DNA of 64,000 nt from an uncultured Clostridia bacterium (GTDB lineage Bacteria; Bacillota; Clostridia; TANB77; CAG-508), in the NCBI GenBank assembly GCA_947624655.1, contig CANQLH010000003.1, positions 26,719 to 90,718 of the forward strand. The letters are read 5' to 3'. The position numbers and the translations under genes were made by a program. Below, piece by piece: positions 21,289 to 31,539 of this stretch; positions within the stretch are counted from its first letter, which is position 1; every line of letters starts with the position of its first letter. The notes under the pieces were generated by a model. That model did no database searches. It saw only the letters and a program-made list of their open reading frames with translations, and had not been told where the DNA came from.

Positions 21289-23026
21289 TTATTTTTGAAT
21301 TTCGTCTCCTCCCTTCATTTGTGAAGTATATACGTCCCTATAAATCTCATTTGAATTCATAAGTTCTTCATGCGTACCTATTCCATTTATTTCACCATTG
21401 TCTAAAACAATAATTTTATCTGCATCTTCTACAGAAGAAATTCTTTGTGCAATTATTATCTTAGTTGTATCTGGTATATCTTCTTTAAAAGCTTTTCTAA
21501 TTAAGCTATCTGTTTTTGTATCTACTGCACTGGTTGAATCATCAAGTATAAGTATTTTTGGTTTTTTTAGTAATGCTCTTGCAATACAAATTCTTTGTTT
21601 TTGGCCTCCTGATACGTTAGTTCCTCCCTGCTCTATGTATGTATCATATCCATCAGGGAAAGAGTTTATAAATTCATCTGCTTGTGCTTGTTTACATGCT
21701 CTTATCATTTCTTCATCTGTTGCATTTTCTTTGCCCCAACGTAAATTTTCTTTTATAGTTCCTGAGAACAATACATTCTTTTGAAGCACCATTGCAACTT
21801 GATTTCTTAAAGCTTTCAAATCATAATCTCTAACATCAACTCCGGCCAACTTCGATGCTTCCTTCTGTTACATCAAATAGTCTTGGTATTAACTGTACTA
21901 GTGTAGTTTTTGAACTACCAGTACCACCTATTATTCCTATGGTTTCTCCAGACTTAATTGTCAAATTAATATCTTTTAAACAAGTCTTATTCTTATCTCC
22001 AACATAACTAAAGCTTACGTTTTTAAAAGTAATATCTCCGTTTTTTACTTCTTCTATTGGATTTTCTTTATTTTTTAAATTGCTCTCTTCATCTAATAAT
22101 TCTACTATTCTTTCTGCAGATGCTCTAGATATCATAATCATAACTAAAACCATTGATAACATCATAAGTGACATTAATATTTGCATTGCATAAGAAATTA
22201 AGCTTGTTAATTCTCCTGTTGTTAAATCTTGATTTATAATTAACATTCCACCTATTAATGATATTAAAATTATTACAACATCAACAGTAAACTGCATTAA
22301 TGGGCTATTTAGAGCAACTATTTTCTCTGCTTTAGAAAAATTATCAAATATTTTTTTAGAGATTGTGTTAAATTTATTAATTTCTTTATCTTCTGTAACA
22401 TAAGATTTTACAACTCTTATTCCTCTTACATTTTCTTGTACAGTATTATTTAAGTCGTCATATGTTCTAAAAGTTTCTTCAAAAATTGGATGTGCTTTTG
22501 TTGCAATTAAGTATAACCCAATTCCTAAAAATGGCACCATAACAAGAAATATCAATGCTAATTTTGCATTTATTGTAAGTACCATTATTAAAGAAAATAT
22601 AAGTAATAATGGCGACTTAACAGCAATCCTTATTAGCATTTGAAAAGCCATTTGAACATTAGTTACATCTGTTGTGTGTCTTGTAATAATACTAGCTGTT
22701 GAAAATTTATCAATATTTGAAAAAGAAAAATCTTGAACATTGTAATACATATTCTTTCTTAAATTTTTAGCAAAACCTGAAGACGCTCTTGCTGAGAACT
22801 TTCCAGATAATATGCCAAAAACTAAAGATGCAAGAGCACTTATAACTAAAAGCGCTCCAATTTTATAAATTTCATTTATATCCCCTTTATTAATACCATC
22901 ATCAATTAAATACGCCATTAGAAAAGGTATGATAACTTCCATAATTGACTCTAAGGCTACAAAAACTGGAGATAGTATCGCATCCCTTTTATATTCTTGA
23001 ATTTGTTTTGCAAGTTTTTTTATCAT
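21289..23026 (-). CDS. ABC exporter subunit A (membrane plus ATPase), joined across one CGG +1 site
   Basis: About 578 residues, the partner of the 19340-21234 gene; six N-terminal spans and an ATPase domain. Walker A is GGTGSSKTTL with Ser where most have Gly (GxxGSGKTT), suggesting a degenerate or less active site. The signature VSGGQKQRICIARA and ILILDDSTSA follow; Asp replaces the catalytic Glu after Walker B, again typical of one half of an asymmetric heterodimer. CGG at 21842-21844 interrupts IEVG-GVDVRDYD; the literal frame stops in two codons. Located 54 bp upstream of its partner. Confidence 0.88.
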
Positions 23027-23055
23027 GTTTTAATCATTCTCCTTACTGTTTAATT

Positions 23056-25098
23056 TTAGGTTATTTTTTGAAATATATTTCTTACTTTATTTAATAGATA
23101 GTGGCTTCCACCTCTTTCCTTTACATCTTCAATCATACTTATGATTAATAATTGGTCTTCACTATTGTCATCTGCAATAAAAGCATTAAACCATCCAATC
23201 TCTGTTCCATTTTCATCCTCTTTAGATGCCTTTATTTCCGCTGTTCCTGTTTTTCCTGCAAGTTTAAGTCCATTTATTCTTGCTGTATATGCTGTTCCAT
23301 GTGGATTTTCAACAACTTGAACTAAATCTTCTTTTATTGTATTAGCAGTATTTTTGTCAAATACCCCCTCAGCAAGCCATCCTTGCCTCTTTCCATCAGC
23401 ATATTCTATGTATGGTTTAACCATAGAGCCTTCATTTACAAATGACGAATATATTGATGCCATATGTACTGGGTTAACTAATAATTCTCCTTGCCCATAT
23501 CCAGTATCGGCAAGTGTTATTTCGCTTTCGAATGCATTTCCATTTGAATATTGAGATGCTGTCATTCTTTGACCTATGTCTACTTCTTTATTAAAGCCCA
23601 TTTTATCTAAACTTGTTTTAAAAGCATCTTTTCCAATCTTTAATGCAACTTTTGCAAAATATACGTTATCTGAATATATTAATCCATTTGCTAAATTAAC
23701 TGCCCCACTATATTGTTGAAGAGTAGTTACATTATATGTACCCCAGCTAGAATCTTTTTGCCATTTTGTTGTACTTGGTCCTAAATCATCTTCTGGTTTA
23801 ATAGCATTTAAAGTTAGTGCAATTCCAGCAGTTACAGGTTTAAAAGAAGACCCCGGCACAAAGCTTCCTTGATACCTATTATACATAGGTTTTCTTATAT
23901 CATTTGATAATTCTTCCCATCTACTATTTCCCATTCCTAGAACAAATTCGTTTGCATCATATGAAGGAAAACTACATAGAGCTAGAATTTCTCCTGTTTT
24001 TGGATTTATAACAACAGCACATCCTTCATCTCCATTCAATTCGTTATATACATACTGTTCTATCTCTGAATCAATAGTAAGCTTTATATCTTCTCCATTT
24101 TGAGCATCAGTCTTTGCAATTGTTTTAGTCCTTTTTCCATCACTATCAACTATATAAATATCTGCTCCATTCTTTGCTCTTAGTCTATCTTCATATACTT
24201 TTTCAAGTCCAGTTTTACCTATAAGACTATTACTTGTATATCCTTTATCTTGATTTTTTTCTAATTCTTCCTTAGTTATACTTTGAACATATCCTATAAG
24301 ATGAGCAAGTTCTTCTCCACAAGGATATACCCTCGCCGTAGCATCTGTAATCATTATACCTTTAATCTTTAATAATTCATTTTTTAATTCCATATTACTT
24401 TTTGATACATTAGTTATTGCAACAAATGTATCATCTTTAACATAAGAAGCATCTAAAAGTGATTTTATTTTTTCCTCTGTTACACCAAGTAAATTTGATA
24501 CAGTTTTTATATCTTCATCAGAATTTTCACTCATTTTACCTGGAACAAATCCTACTGAAGAAACAGTACCTTTTCCTGCAAGTAACTTACCATTCCTATC
24601 ATAAATATTGCCTCTTTCTCCTGTTATAGTATTTACCTTAATTTTCTCATTATCATCTAAATCTGGAAATATTACATTTGAATTCCAAGATATATAATAA
24701 TCATTTTTACTATTCTTTACCAATTTTATTGTATTAGAGAATTTAATCTTCCCTGCAACTGAATCCATCTCCGTATTATACTTAACATCTGCTGTTCCAT
24801 CTTTATTCTCTGCATACGAAATATCTCTAACTATAATATTTTGTGCCTCTATTCCACTATATATGTTTTTATTCCTATTTACAAACTCCTCTTTACTTAC
24901 ACTCTCCCTTGTTTTTTCATCTAACATCTCATACATTTGCTCATACTCTTGTCTATTCAGATGAGCAACATAACTTGTCAAAATTTGGTCTGGAGTAAGT
25001 TTATATAATCCTGCATTAATTGATAAACAAACTTTAATCACAATTAATATAGCAACTATTATTGCAATTGTTATATATATAGCATGCTTTTTGTTCAA
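23056..25098 (-). CDS. Penicillin-binding transpeptidase, MecA-N/PBP2-like
   Basis: 680 residues. One N-terminal membrane anchor (about 8-30), an NTF2-like MecA-N domain (about 35-150), a dimerisation domain, then the transpeptidase. The active-site SxxK is in PGSSFKPVTA, SxN is YSDNVYFAK and KTG is LAGKTGTAE. Cross-links peptidoglycan on the outer face of the membrane. Starts with TTG five bases after GAGGAGA. No CGG +1 site; several out-of-phase CGGs are tolerated. The architecture resembles low-affinity PBPs, but beta-lactam resistance cannot be inferred. Confidence 0.88.
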   Translation of the reverse strand: MNKKHAIYITIAIIVAILIVIKVCLSINAGLYKLTPDQILTSYVAHLNRQEYEQMYEMLDEKTRESVSKEEFVNRNKNIYSGIEAQNIIVRDISYAENKDGTADVKYNTEMDSVAGKIKFSNTIKLVKNSKNDYYISWNSNVIFPDLDDNEKIKVNTITGERGNIYDRNGKLLAGKGTVSSVGFVPGKMSENSDEDIKTVSNLLGVTEEKIKSLLDASYVKDDTFVAITNVSKSNMELKNELLKIKGIMITDATARVYPCGEELAHLIGYVQSITKEELEKNQDKGYTSNSLIGKTGLEKVYEDRLRAKNGADIYIVDSDGKRTKTIAKTDAQNGEDIKLTIDSEIEQYVYNELNGDEGCAVVINPKTGEILALCSFPSYDANEFVLGMGNSRWEELSNDIRKPMYNRYQGSFVPGSSFKPVTAGIALTLNAIKPEDDLGPSTTKWQKDSSWGTYNVTTLQQYSGAVNLANGLIYSDNVYFAKVALKIGKDAFKTSLDKMGFNKEVDIGQRMTASQYSNGNAFESEITLADTGYGQGELLVNPVHMASIYSSFVNEGSMVKPYIEYADGKRQGWLAEGVFDKNTANTIKEDLVQVVENPHGTAYTARINGLKLAGKTGTAEIKASKEDENGTEIGWFNAFIADDNSEDQLLIISMIEDVKERGGSHYLLNKVRNIFQKIT

Positions 25099-25235
25099 TT
25101 TTATCTCCTCTTTTCCTGTGTAAATTTACATTTTAGATTTTATCACAAAATTAAATAAAAGAATAGTGTTTTTACAAAAAAACTATTCTTTATAATCATA
25201 GGATAATGCTTTTATTCAAAAAGGCTCAATCTACA

Positions 25236-25374
25236 TTGGAAGTAAATATATTTAATTTACGAAGTGACGCGTAGCATGGGAGCGACTTAGAGACTGTTGG
25301 AGCGAAGCTCCATACAGTTTTCTTAGGAGACGACCAACAAGGAACGAGTCAAATTAAATATATTTACTTCCAAA
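25236..25374. repeat. Family A inverted-repeat element, copy 3
   Basis: About 138 bp, same orientation as copy 1, with arms TTGGAAGTAAATATATTTAA and its complement (one extra A/T in each arm, again symmetrical). The core blocks are conserved and the apical hairpin reads GGAGC-GAA-GCTCC. It accounts for most of the 337-bp gap between the penicillin-binding protein and mntP; the rest of that gap shows only a short AT-rich inverted repeat (AATAGTG..., near 25165-25195). Confidence 0.8.
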
Positions 25375-25435
25375 TGAATAGAGCAATTTGTAAAGTTCTT
25401 GCAAATAAATCATTACAACTTTTTCATGGCATTCA

Positions 25436-25999
25436 TTACATAAATAAATGTTCTATTAATATTTTTACCCCTATGCATATCAAAATAACACCGCCAAAAA
25501 TTTCTGCTTTACCTCTATACTTATCCCCAAATTTATTGCCAATCAAAACTCCAATACAAGATGTAATAAAAGTAATTACTCCTATCATTACAACTGGTAA
25601 AAAAATCTTTACCTCAAGGAAAGCAAATGTTATGCCCACAGCAAGAGCATCTATACTCGTTGCAATTGCTAAAATAAGCATAGTTTTTATAGAAATGTCA
25701 TCAGTATTACTTTCTTCTTCCTCATCTTTGTTAAATGCCTCTCTAAACATATTTATCCCTATAAAAGCAAGAAGAATAAATGCTATCCAATGGTCAATAT
25801 GAGTTACAAATTCTTCAAAACCTTTTCCAAGATAGTAGCCAATTACTGGCATAAGAGCTTGAAAAGTTCCAAAGTATCCTCCAACAATGCACATCTTCTT
25901 TATATCTATTTTATTCATTGCTAAGCCTTTGCAAATAGACACTGCAAAAGCATCCATTGCAACACCAATGCTAATTAATAATATTTCTAATAATTCCAT
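25436..25999 (-). CDS. mntP: Manganese efflux pump MntP
   Basis: 187 residues, six predicted spans. VAMDAFAVSICKGL near residue 13 and a matching second half ATSIDALAVGITFAF near 110 give the two-fold DUF204 repeat with the membrane-buried Asp residues of MntP. Exports Mn2+. Lies 10 bp downstream of the cation exchanger gene, so both probably sit in one metal-ion operon. No yybP-ykoY riboswitch is evident in the short gap. Confidence 0.88.
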   Translation of the reverse strand: MELLEILLISIGVAMDAFAVSICKGLAMNKIDIKKMCIVGGYFGTFQALMPVIGYYLGKGFEEFVTHIDHWIAFILLAFIGINMFREAFNKDEEEESNTDDISIKTMLILAIATSIDALAVGITFAFLEVKIFLPVVMIGVITFITSCIGVLIGNKFGDKYRGKAEIFGGVILICIGVKILIEHLFM

Positions 26000-26009
26000 A
26001 TTCTCCTCT

Positions 26010-26972
26010 TTACTTTATATTAAATAGTATAAGCAAATATGCACAGTAAAATAACAAATATATAATTCCATTGTTCCTACTCATTTCGTTTTTTGGAGGA
26101 ATAATTGGAAAAAGAGAAAGTACAACTGTTGCTAATATTAAGACAGCCATTTCAACATTATATGAAATATTGTATGTAATAGGGGCAATTATACTTGATA
26201 CTCCTATTATTAATAACATATTGAATATATTAGAGCCTAAAATATTTCCTATTGCAATGTCACTATTTCCTTTTATAGCTGCTGTTACACTTGTTACAAG
26301 TTCTGGAAGACTTGTTCCTACTGCAAGTATAGTTACACTTATTATTTTCTCACTTATATTAAACATCCTTGCTATAACTACTGAATTATCTACTGTAAAA
26401 TCTCCTCCAAATTTTAATGCTATAATTCCTAAAACAATGTATATTATATCTTTTAGTATAGATGATTCCTTTTGTTCATCTTCCTTTTCGCTTGAGCTTT
26501 CTTCCTTATCAAACTTTTCTCCTTTTTTTGCCATAACGATAGTATAAATTATAAACATAATAAAAATTACAATTAATACTATTCCTTCTAACTTTGATAT
26601 ATCTTGATTTAAGTTAGAAACACATAAAAATATAATTGTTATAATTAAGCAAATTGGTATTTCTATTAATCTAGTTTCCCTTTTGAATTTAATAGGTCTT
26701 ATCACTGACGATAATCCTAAAATTAATAACAAATTACAAGCATTGCTTCCTACAACGTTTCCAACTGCCATATCAGGATAGCCCTCTATTGCAGATGTAA
26801 TGCTTACAAATAGTTCTGGCATTGATGTTCCAATTGATACAATCGTTAGTCCTATAATTATCTCTGGTATGTGAAATCTTTTTGAAACATTGCTTGCTCC
26901 TTCAACTAAGAAATCTGCTCCTTTTATTAAAAGAGCAAATCCTAAAAGTATTAATACTACTGATAATATCAT
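26010..26972 (-). CDS. CaCA-family Na+/Ca2+ exchanger (YrbG type)
   Basis: 320 residues with about ten spans in two inverted halves. The alpha repeats are seen twice: GLTIVSIGTSMPELFVS near residue 40 and VTILAVGTSLPELVTS near 205, each followed by GNVVGSN or GNILGSN. A loop of acidic and basic residues joins the halves. Exchanges Ca2+ or another divalent cation for Na+/K+/H+. AGGAGG is 7 nt upstream of the ATG. Confidence 0.88.
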   Translation of the reverse strand: MILSVVLILLGFALLIKGADFLVEGASNVSKRFHIPEIIIGLTIVSIGTSMPELFVSITSAIEGYPDMAVGNVVGSNACNLLLILGLSSVIRPIKFKRETRLIEIPICLIITIIFLCVSNLNQDISKLEGIVLIVIFIMFIIYTIVMAKKGEKFDKEESSSEKEDEQKESSILKDIIYIVLGIIALKFGGDFTVDNSVVIARMFNISEKIISVTILAVGTSLPELVTSVTAAIKGNSDIAIGNILGSNIFNMLLIIGVSSIIAPITYNISYNVEMAVLILATVVLSLFPIIPPKNEMSRNNGIIYLLFYCAYLLILFNIK

Positions 26973-26990
26973 TCGTTATCCTCCTGTACT

Positions 26991-27380
26991 TTATATATAT
27001 ATTAAAATTTCATCATCATCTTTTAACTTATATTGTTTTCTCATATTTACATCTGTCACAATTTCAATTATATTTAATGGATGGTCTCCATTTATTTTGT
27101 TATTCTTCTCAGTTCTTAATATGTATGCCTTAATACCTAATATTTCACATTCTTTAACATAAACATCAAAAGTACCACCATATTCATATGGCAATATCTT
27201 TTCATTTTCTTCTAAAACAATATCTCTATCAAGTTCTACATTTAAAGTTCCTAAGAATAAATCCATTCCATATTTTTCTTTAAAAATCTTTTTAGCTTTT
27301 CCAACCCAAATATTCGCATTACCAAGTCCAGACTTTACTTTTCCCTTTAATACTGTTCTATTTACTAAATCACACATCAT
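26991..27380 (-). CDS. CTP-dependent riboflavin kinase-like protein (DUF120/RibK family)
   Basis: 129 residues. KGKVKSGLGNANIWVGKAK, then GTLNVELD, and a late IIEIVTDVNMRKQYKLKDDDEILI match the archaeal RibK (DUF120, PF01982) fold. That fold makes FMN from riboflavin using CTP. RibK is best known from archaea, where it often follows a DNA-binding domain; this is a stand-alone catalytic domain. It overlaps the upstream 78-residue gene by 11 bp, implying coupled translation. Could be a bacterial RibK orthologue or a sugar or nucleoside kinase variant. Biochemical assignment is by family only. Confidence 0.65.
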   Translation of the reverse strand: MMCDLVNRTVLKGKVKSGLGNANIWVGKAKKIFKEKYGMDLFLGTLNVELDRDIVLEENEKILPYEYGGTFDVYVKECEILGIKAYILRTEKNNKINGDHPLNIIEIVTDVNMRKQYKLKDDDEILIYI

Positions 27381-27606
27381 ACTTATATTCTACATCCTCC
27401 ATAAATGGGTAAATCTCAATTAAATATTTTTTAGTAACCATTGCCATTTTTGCAGGTGGATTTTTTTGGCCTATATGAATAAGTTTTTGTGTATAGCAAT
27501 TCTCTGCTGTTTTAAATAATAAATATCTATTTTTTAGGTAGGTAAAATATACTTGATAGCCATCATCTAATATTTCTTCAAATTCGTCAAATGTATATCC
27601 TTCCAT
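27370..27606 (-). CDS. Conserved-looking small protein, function unknown
   Basis: 78 residues, acidic N-terminal part (EGYTFDEFEEILDDGYQ) and a mostly beta-like middle (YFTYLKNRYLLFKTA). It is not recognised as any family I can name. It begins 5 nt after GGAGG and overlaps the start of the RibK-like gene by 11 bp, so it is a genuine coding gene in the ligA operon and may work with that protein. Confidence 0.55.
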   Translation of the reverse strand: MEGYTFDEFEEILDDGYQVYFTYLKNRYLLFKTAENCYTQKLIHIGQKNPPAKMAMVTKKYLIEIYPFMEDVEYKYDV

Positions 27607-27624
27607 ACAACCTCCAAATAAGAT

Positions 27625-29618
27625 TTATTTTATCATCTCGTCAAATTCTGCCTCTGTAATAACTTTTATACCAAGGCTTTCTGCTTTTGTAAGTTTACTT
27701 CCTGCTTCTTCTCCTGCAAGTACATAGCTTGTTTTTTTAGACACTGAGCTTGATGTTTTACCACCAAATTTTTCTATAATTTCTGAGGCTTCATCTCTCG
27801 TATATTTTTCAAGGCTACCTGTTAAAACAAATGTCATTCCTGCAAATCTACCGTCTTTTTCTTCACTTTGTTCTTCCTTCATGTTTACTCCTGCAGTTTT
27901 TAATTTGCTTATTAAATCCTTTGTCTGTTCTTGCGAGAAAAATTCATGAACACTCTTAGCAGTTATCCCTCCAATATCCTCTAATAAACTTAATTCTTTT
28001 TCACTTGCTTTCATAAGTCTATCAATACTTCCATATTCTCTTGCAAGTATTTTTGCAGATTTTGTACCAATGTGTCTTATTCCAAGTGCACTAATTAATT
28101 TATCTAAGCTGTTATTTTTACTTTCATTTATTGCATTTATTAAATTCGAAGCAAACTTTTCTCCGCTTTTCTTAAGTGAAGCTACATCTTCCTTTTTCAA
28201 ATAATATATGTCAGCTATATTATTTAAAAGTCCTTTATCAACTAACCCCTCTATTATAAAATATCCGAAGTCCTTCTATATCCATTCCTGCTTTTGAAGC
28301 AAAATGAACTATATTTCTAAGTTTTCTTGCACTACATTCTATCCCAATACATCTTTTTATAGCTTCGCCATTTTCTCTTATTGCTGGTGCTCCACATACA
28401 GGGCATACATCTGGCATTTCAAAATTTAATTCATTTCCCGTTCTTTTTTTCTTAACAACTTCTACAACTTCTGGAATTACATCTCCTGCCTTTTGTATTA
28501 TTACGTGGTCACCTATTTTTAAATCCTTTGATTTTATAAAATCTTCATTATGAAGTGTTGTTTTAGATATAGTAGAACCTGCAAGTTTTATAGGCTCAAG
28601 TATCGCCATAGGAGTAATTGCTCCAGTTCTTCCAACTTGACAGACTATATCTTTTAAAATTGTTTCTTTTCTCTCTGGTGGATATTTGTATGCAATAGCC
28701 CATCTAGGTGTCTTAAAGTTTGTGCCTAAGACTTCTCTTAGCTCTAAGTTATCTACCTTTATAACTGCTCCATCTGTTCCAAAACTCAAGCTTTCCCTAA
28801 TTTTTCCAATTCTTTCTATCTCATTTATCGCTTCTTCTATACCCACACATAGTTTCTTAACTGGCTCTACATTAAATCCAAGTCTTTCTAAATATAAAAG
28901 TTGCTCATAATGTGAATTAAACTCGTTATTTTCTAGTCTTTGCACATTAAAAATATAAATATCAAGAGGTCTTTTTGCTGTTATCCTACTATCTAGTTGT
29001 CTTAATGAACCGAGCAGCAGCATTTCTTGCATTTGCAAATGTCTTCTCCTCTAATATTTCTTGCTCTTCATTCATTTTCTCAAAATCTTCTTTTGATATA
29101 AATACTTCTCCACGAACAATTATATTTACATTTTCTTTAAGTTTTTTTGGTATATTTTTTATTGTCTTTAAATTAGCTGTTACATTCTCTCCAATCTGTC
29201 CATTTCCACGAGTTGCACCTCTAACAAACTTACCATCTACATATTCAAGTGCAACTGACAATCCATCTATCTTTGCCTCAACTGAATATTTTAATTCTTC
29301 TACATTTGTTTCTTTTCTTACACGTGCATCAAATTGCCTTAACTCTTCTATCGAAAATACATCTTGAAGACTTTGAAGCGGAACCTCGTGTTCTACCTTA
29401 TCAAATCCTTCTTTTACGTGTCCTCCAACCTTTTGAGTTAATGAATCTTTATCTATTAAGTCTGGAAATTCACTTTCAAGATTCCTAAGTTCAACCATAA
29501 GCATATCATATTCAAAATCTGATATTTCTGGATTATCATCATCATAATATTTATTTGCATAATATTGAGTTTTTTCTCTTAACTCTTGTATTCTCTTTTT
29601 TGCATTTTCTTTATCCAT
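27625..29618 (-). CDS. ligA: NAD-dependent DNA ligase, joined across two CGG +1 sites
   Basis: Seals nicks in replication and repair; normally the sole essential ligase. The catalytic lysine motif YSVEAKIDGLS lies near residue 110. It is followed by the OB fold, a four-Cys zinc finger (CPVCGAP, KRCIGIECSAR), HhH repeats and a C-terminal BRCT domain (about 590-663). 663 residues joined, normal. CGG at 29010-29012 interrupts NAAA-GSLRQLD in the nucleotidyltransferase domain, and CGG at 28265-28267 interrupts IEGL-GYFII after the zinc finger. A hairpin (29630-29656) lies between the GAGGGAGAG site and the ATG and would bring them closer in the folded mRNA. Confidence 0.93.
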
Positions 29619-29684
29619 AAGTTTTCTATAAGATTATTTATTTGTTAAATAATCTTACTCTCCCTCCTCGTAAACTTTGTATTT

Positions 29685-30290
29685 TTACATATCTTTTAAT
29701 AAATCTTTTCCACCTCTAATATAATCCCAACCTGAGAATATCGTTGCAATTACAGAGATGCTAAGCATTACTGATGTAAGTAAATTAATTACAAGTTCAA
29801 TTCCTGTTAATCTATATGTTAAGAAATTAAAGAATATATTTGTTCCATTTATATTAATAAATGCAAGTATTACTCCTATCATTTGTGTTACAGTTTTAAG
29901 TTTACCCCAATTTGATGCAGCAATTACCTTTCCTCCCTGTTCAACTGCAATTAGTCTATATCCAGATACTGCAAACTCACGTGTTAAAACAATTATTGGT
30001 ATCCAAGCGGGTATATTTCCTTGTTCAACTAGCATTAGCATTGCTGAAAGTACAAGTATTTTATCTGCTATTGGGTCTAAAAATTTTCCAAAGTTAGTAA
30101 TTTGATTTCTTGAACGAGCAATATTTCCATCTAGTTTATCTGTTATTGAAGCAATAATAAAAATCGCATTAATTATTAAATACGATATTGGAATGTTAAA
30201 TACTTCTCCTTGTATTCCTAAAAAAGGTATTATAACCATAATTGGAACTAACAAAATTCTTATAACCGTTAATTTATTTGGTAAATTCAT
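29685..30290 (-). CDS. pgsA: CDP-diacylglycerol--glycerol-3-phosphate 3-phosphatidyltransferase
   Basis: First committed step of phosphatidylglycerol synthesis, in the membrane. About 201 residues with several spans and the CDP-alcohol phosphotransferase motif D(x2)DG(x2)AR(x8)G(x3)D, visible as TDKLDGNIARSRNQITNFGKFLDPIADK (quoted with the middle abbreviated in meaning: the Asp residues near 57, 60, 78 and 82). The start at 30290 follows GGAG by 7 nt; an ATG 18 nt upstream lacks a ribosome site. CGT is used for an ordinary Arg here (AR of the motif), so CGN codons other than CGG still mean arginine. Confidence 0.93.
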   Translation of the reverse strand: MNLPNKLTVIRILLVPIMVIIPFLGIQGEVFNIPISYLIINAIFIIASITDKLDGNIARSRNQITNFGKFLDPIADKILVLSAMLMLVEQGNIPAWIPIIVLTREFAVSGYRLIAVEQGGKVIAASNWGKLKTVTQMIGVILAFININGTNIFFNFLTYRLTGIELVINLLTSVMLSISVIATIFSGWDYIRGGKDLLKDM

Positions 30291-30349
30291 TTTTATTCTC
30301 CATTTCACATTAACATTTTTTTAATTATATAAAATAATAGTAAAAAAAT

Positions 30350-30386
30350 AAAGAGGTTTTTAGAAATATTTAAAAAAACCTCTTAC
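30350..30386 (-). terminator. Terminator after the AI-2E family gene
   Basis: AAGAGGTTTTTT and AAAAACCTCTTT arms with an AT-rich loop. It overlaps the last codon of the AI-2E gene and is followed on the transcribed strand by ATTTTTTTACTATT. Good intrinsic terminator shape between that gene and pgsA. Confidence 0.75.
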
Positions 30387-31481
30387 CTTTTATCAAATAT
30401 CGTTTTTACAATTCCTTTATCTATAAGTGTTTCAAATATTGGCTTTAGGATAATTACAATAATAGGGCCTAAAAGCAAGCCCACTATCCCCATTGCCTTA
30501 TAACCTGTGTACATTGCAATTAGTGTAAATATAGGATGTATACCAATATGATTACTTACTATCTTTGGTTCTAATAACTGCCTTACAATCGTTATTATCA
30601 CATACAAAACAAATAATGAAACTGCAAGATTTATATCTCCATTCATTGCGACAATTATAGCCCACGGAATAATAACAGTACCAGAGCCCACTATTGGTAG
30701 TGCATCTGCAAATGCAATAAAAAGTGCCATAAGTAATGGATACCCTACATTCATACCATAAATTTGAAAGGCAAATAGGCCAATAAGCACAAGTATAAAG
30801 TTTATAAGTATTAATATAGCTTGTGCTTTAAGATAACCTCCAAGAAGCCAAGTAATTTTTTTAACATTTTTGCTTAATTTTTTTACCCAATCTTTTGGAA
30901 AATGATGCTCAATTTGGTCTAAAATATACATTCTATCAGCACATATAAAATATGTTGCAAGTATAGTTATAACAATATATATCCCGTGCAGTACCAATTT
31001 GCGATATTATAGATAACATAGAAGTTAAAAAGCCACTTATCCATTTCGACACATTTTCTAAAAGCTTCCCTGTCGAATTTTTTAAGACATCATTGACTTC
31101 ACTTGATAACTGAAAGTCATCAAAATTAAATTTGTCAATAAAATTCATTATATATTCGTATCCTTCATCTATGTAATAATTAAGTGAAGAAAGTAAGTTC
31201 GAGCCTTCATCTATCAAAATTGCTATTCCCCAGATTAAAAGGCCTACAATTATAGCAAATACAAGAAATAGTACAATAATTGCACAGGCTTTTCTTGAAA
31301 TCTTAGTCTTGCATGCAAACTTTCTTATAATTGGTTCTACCATTAATGATATAATAAAAGCAATCAAAAATGGCATGTAAAATACAGCCATTTTGAATGC
31401 TAAATATATTCCTACTATGGTTATAGCAAGTGTTAAAATTCTTTTAATTACCTTTTTCCAATAGCCAACATCTACAACCAT
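30383..31481 (-). CDS. AI-2E family (YtvI-like) membrane protein, joined across one CGG +1 site
   Basis: About 365 residues with two N-terminal spans (ILTLAITIVGIYLAF), a long amphipathic middle and five further spans. The C-terminal DALPIVGSGTVIIPWA and the tail TGYKAMGIVGLLLGPI are hallmarks of the AI-2E/PerM permease family (PF01594). In spore formers the YtvI branch is common. CGG at 30984-30986 interrupts IGTA-GIYIVITILA at the start of a membrane span. Actual substrate unknown; the autoinducer label is historical. Confidence 0.8.
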
Positions 31482-31539
31482 ATATCCTCCTTTAGATATT
31501 CCTTGTCCTTTGTGATATATTAAATTATATTATATATGT

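Noticed and set aside
21289..21849. Separate ATPase-only protein at 21289-21849
   Set aside because: It is the C-terminal half of the exporter subunit starting at 23026, split by the CGG at 21842.
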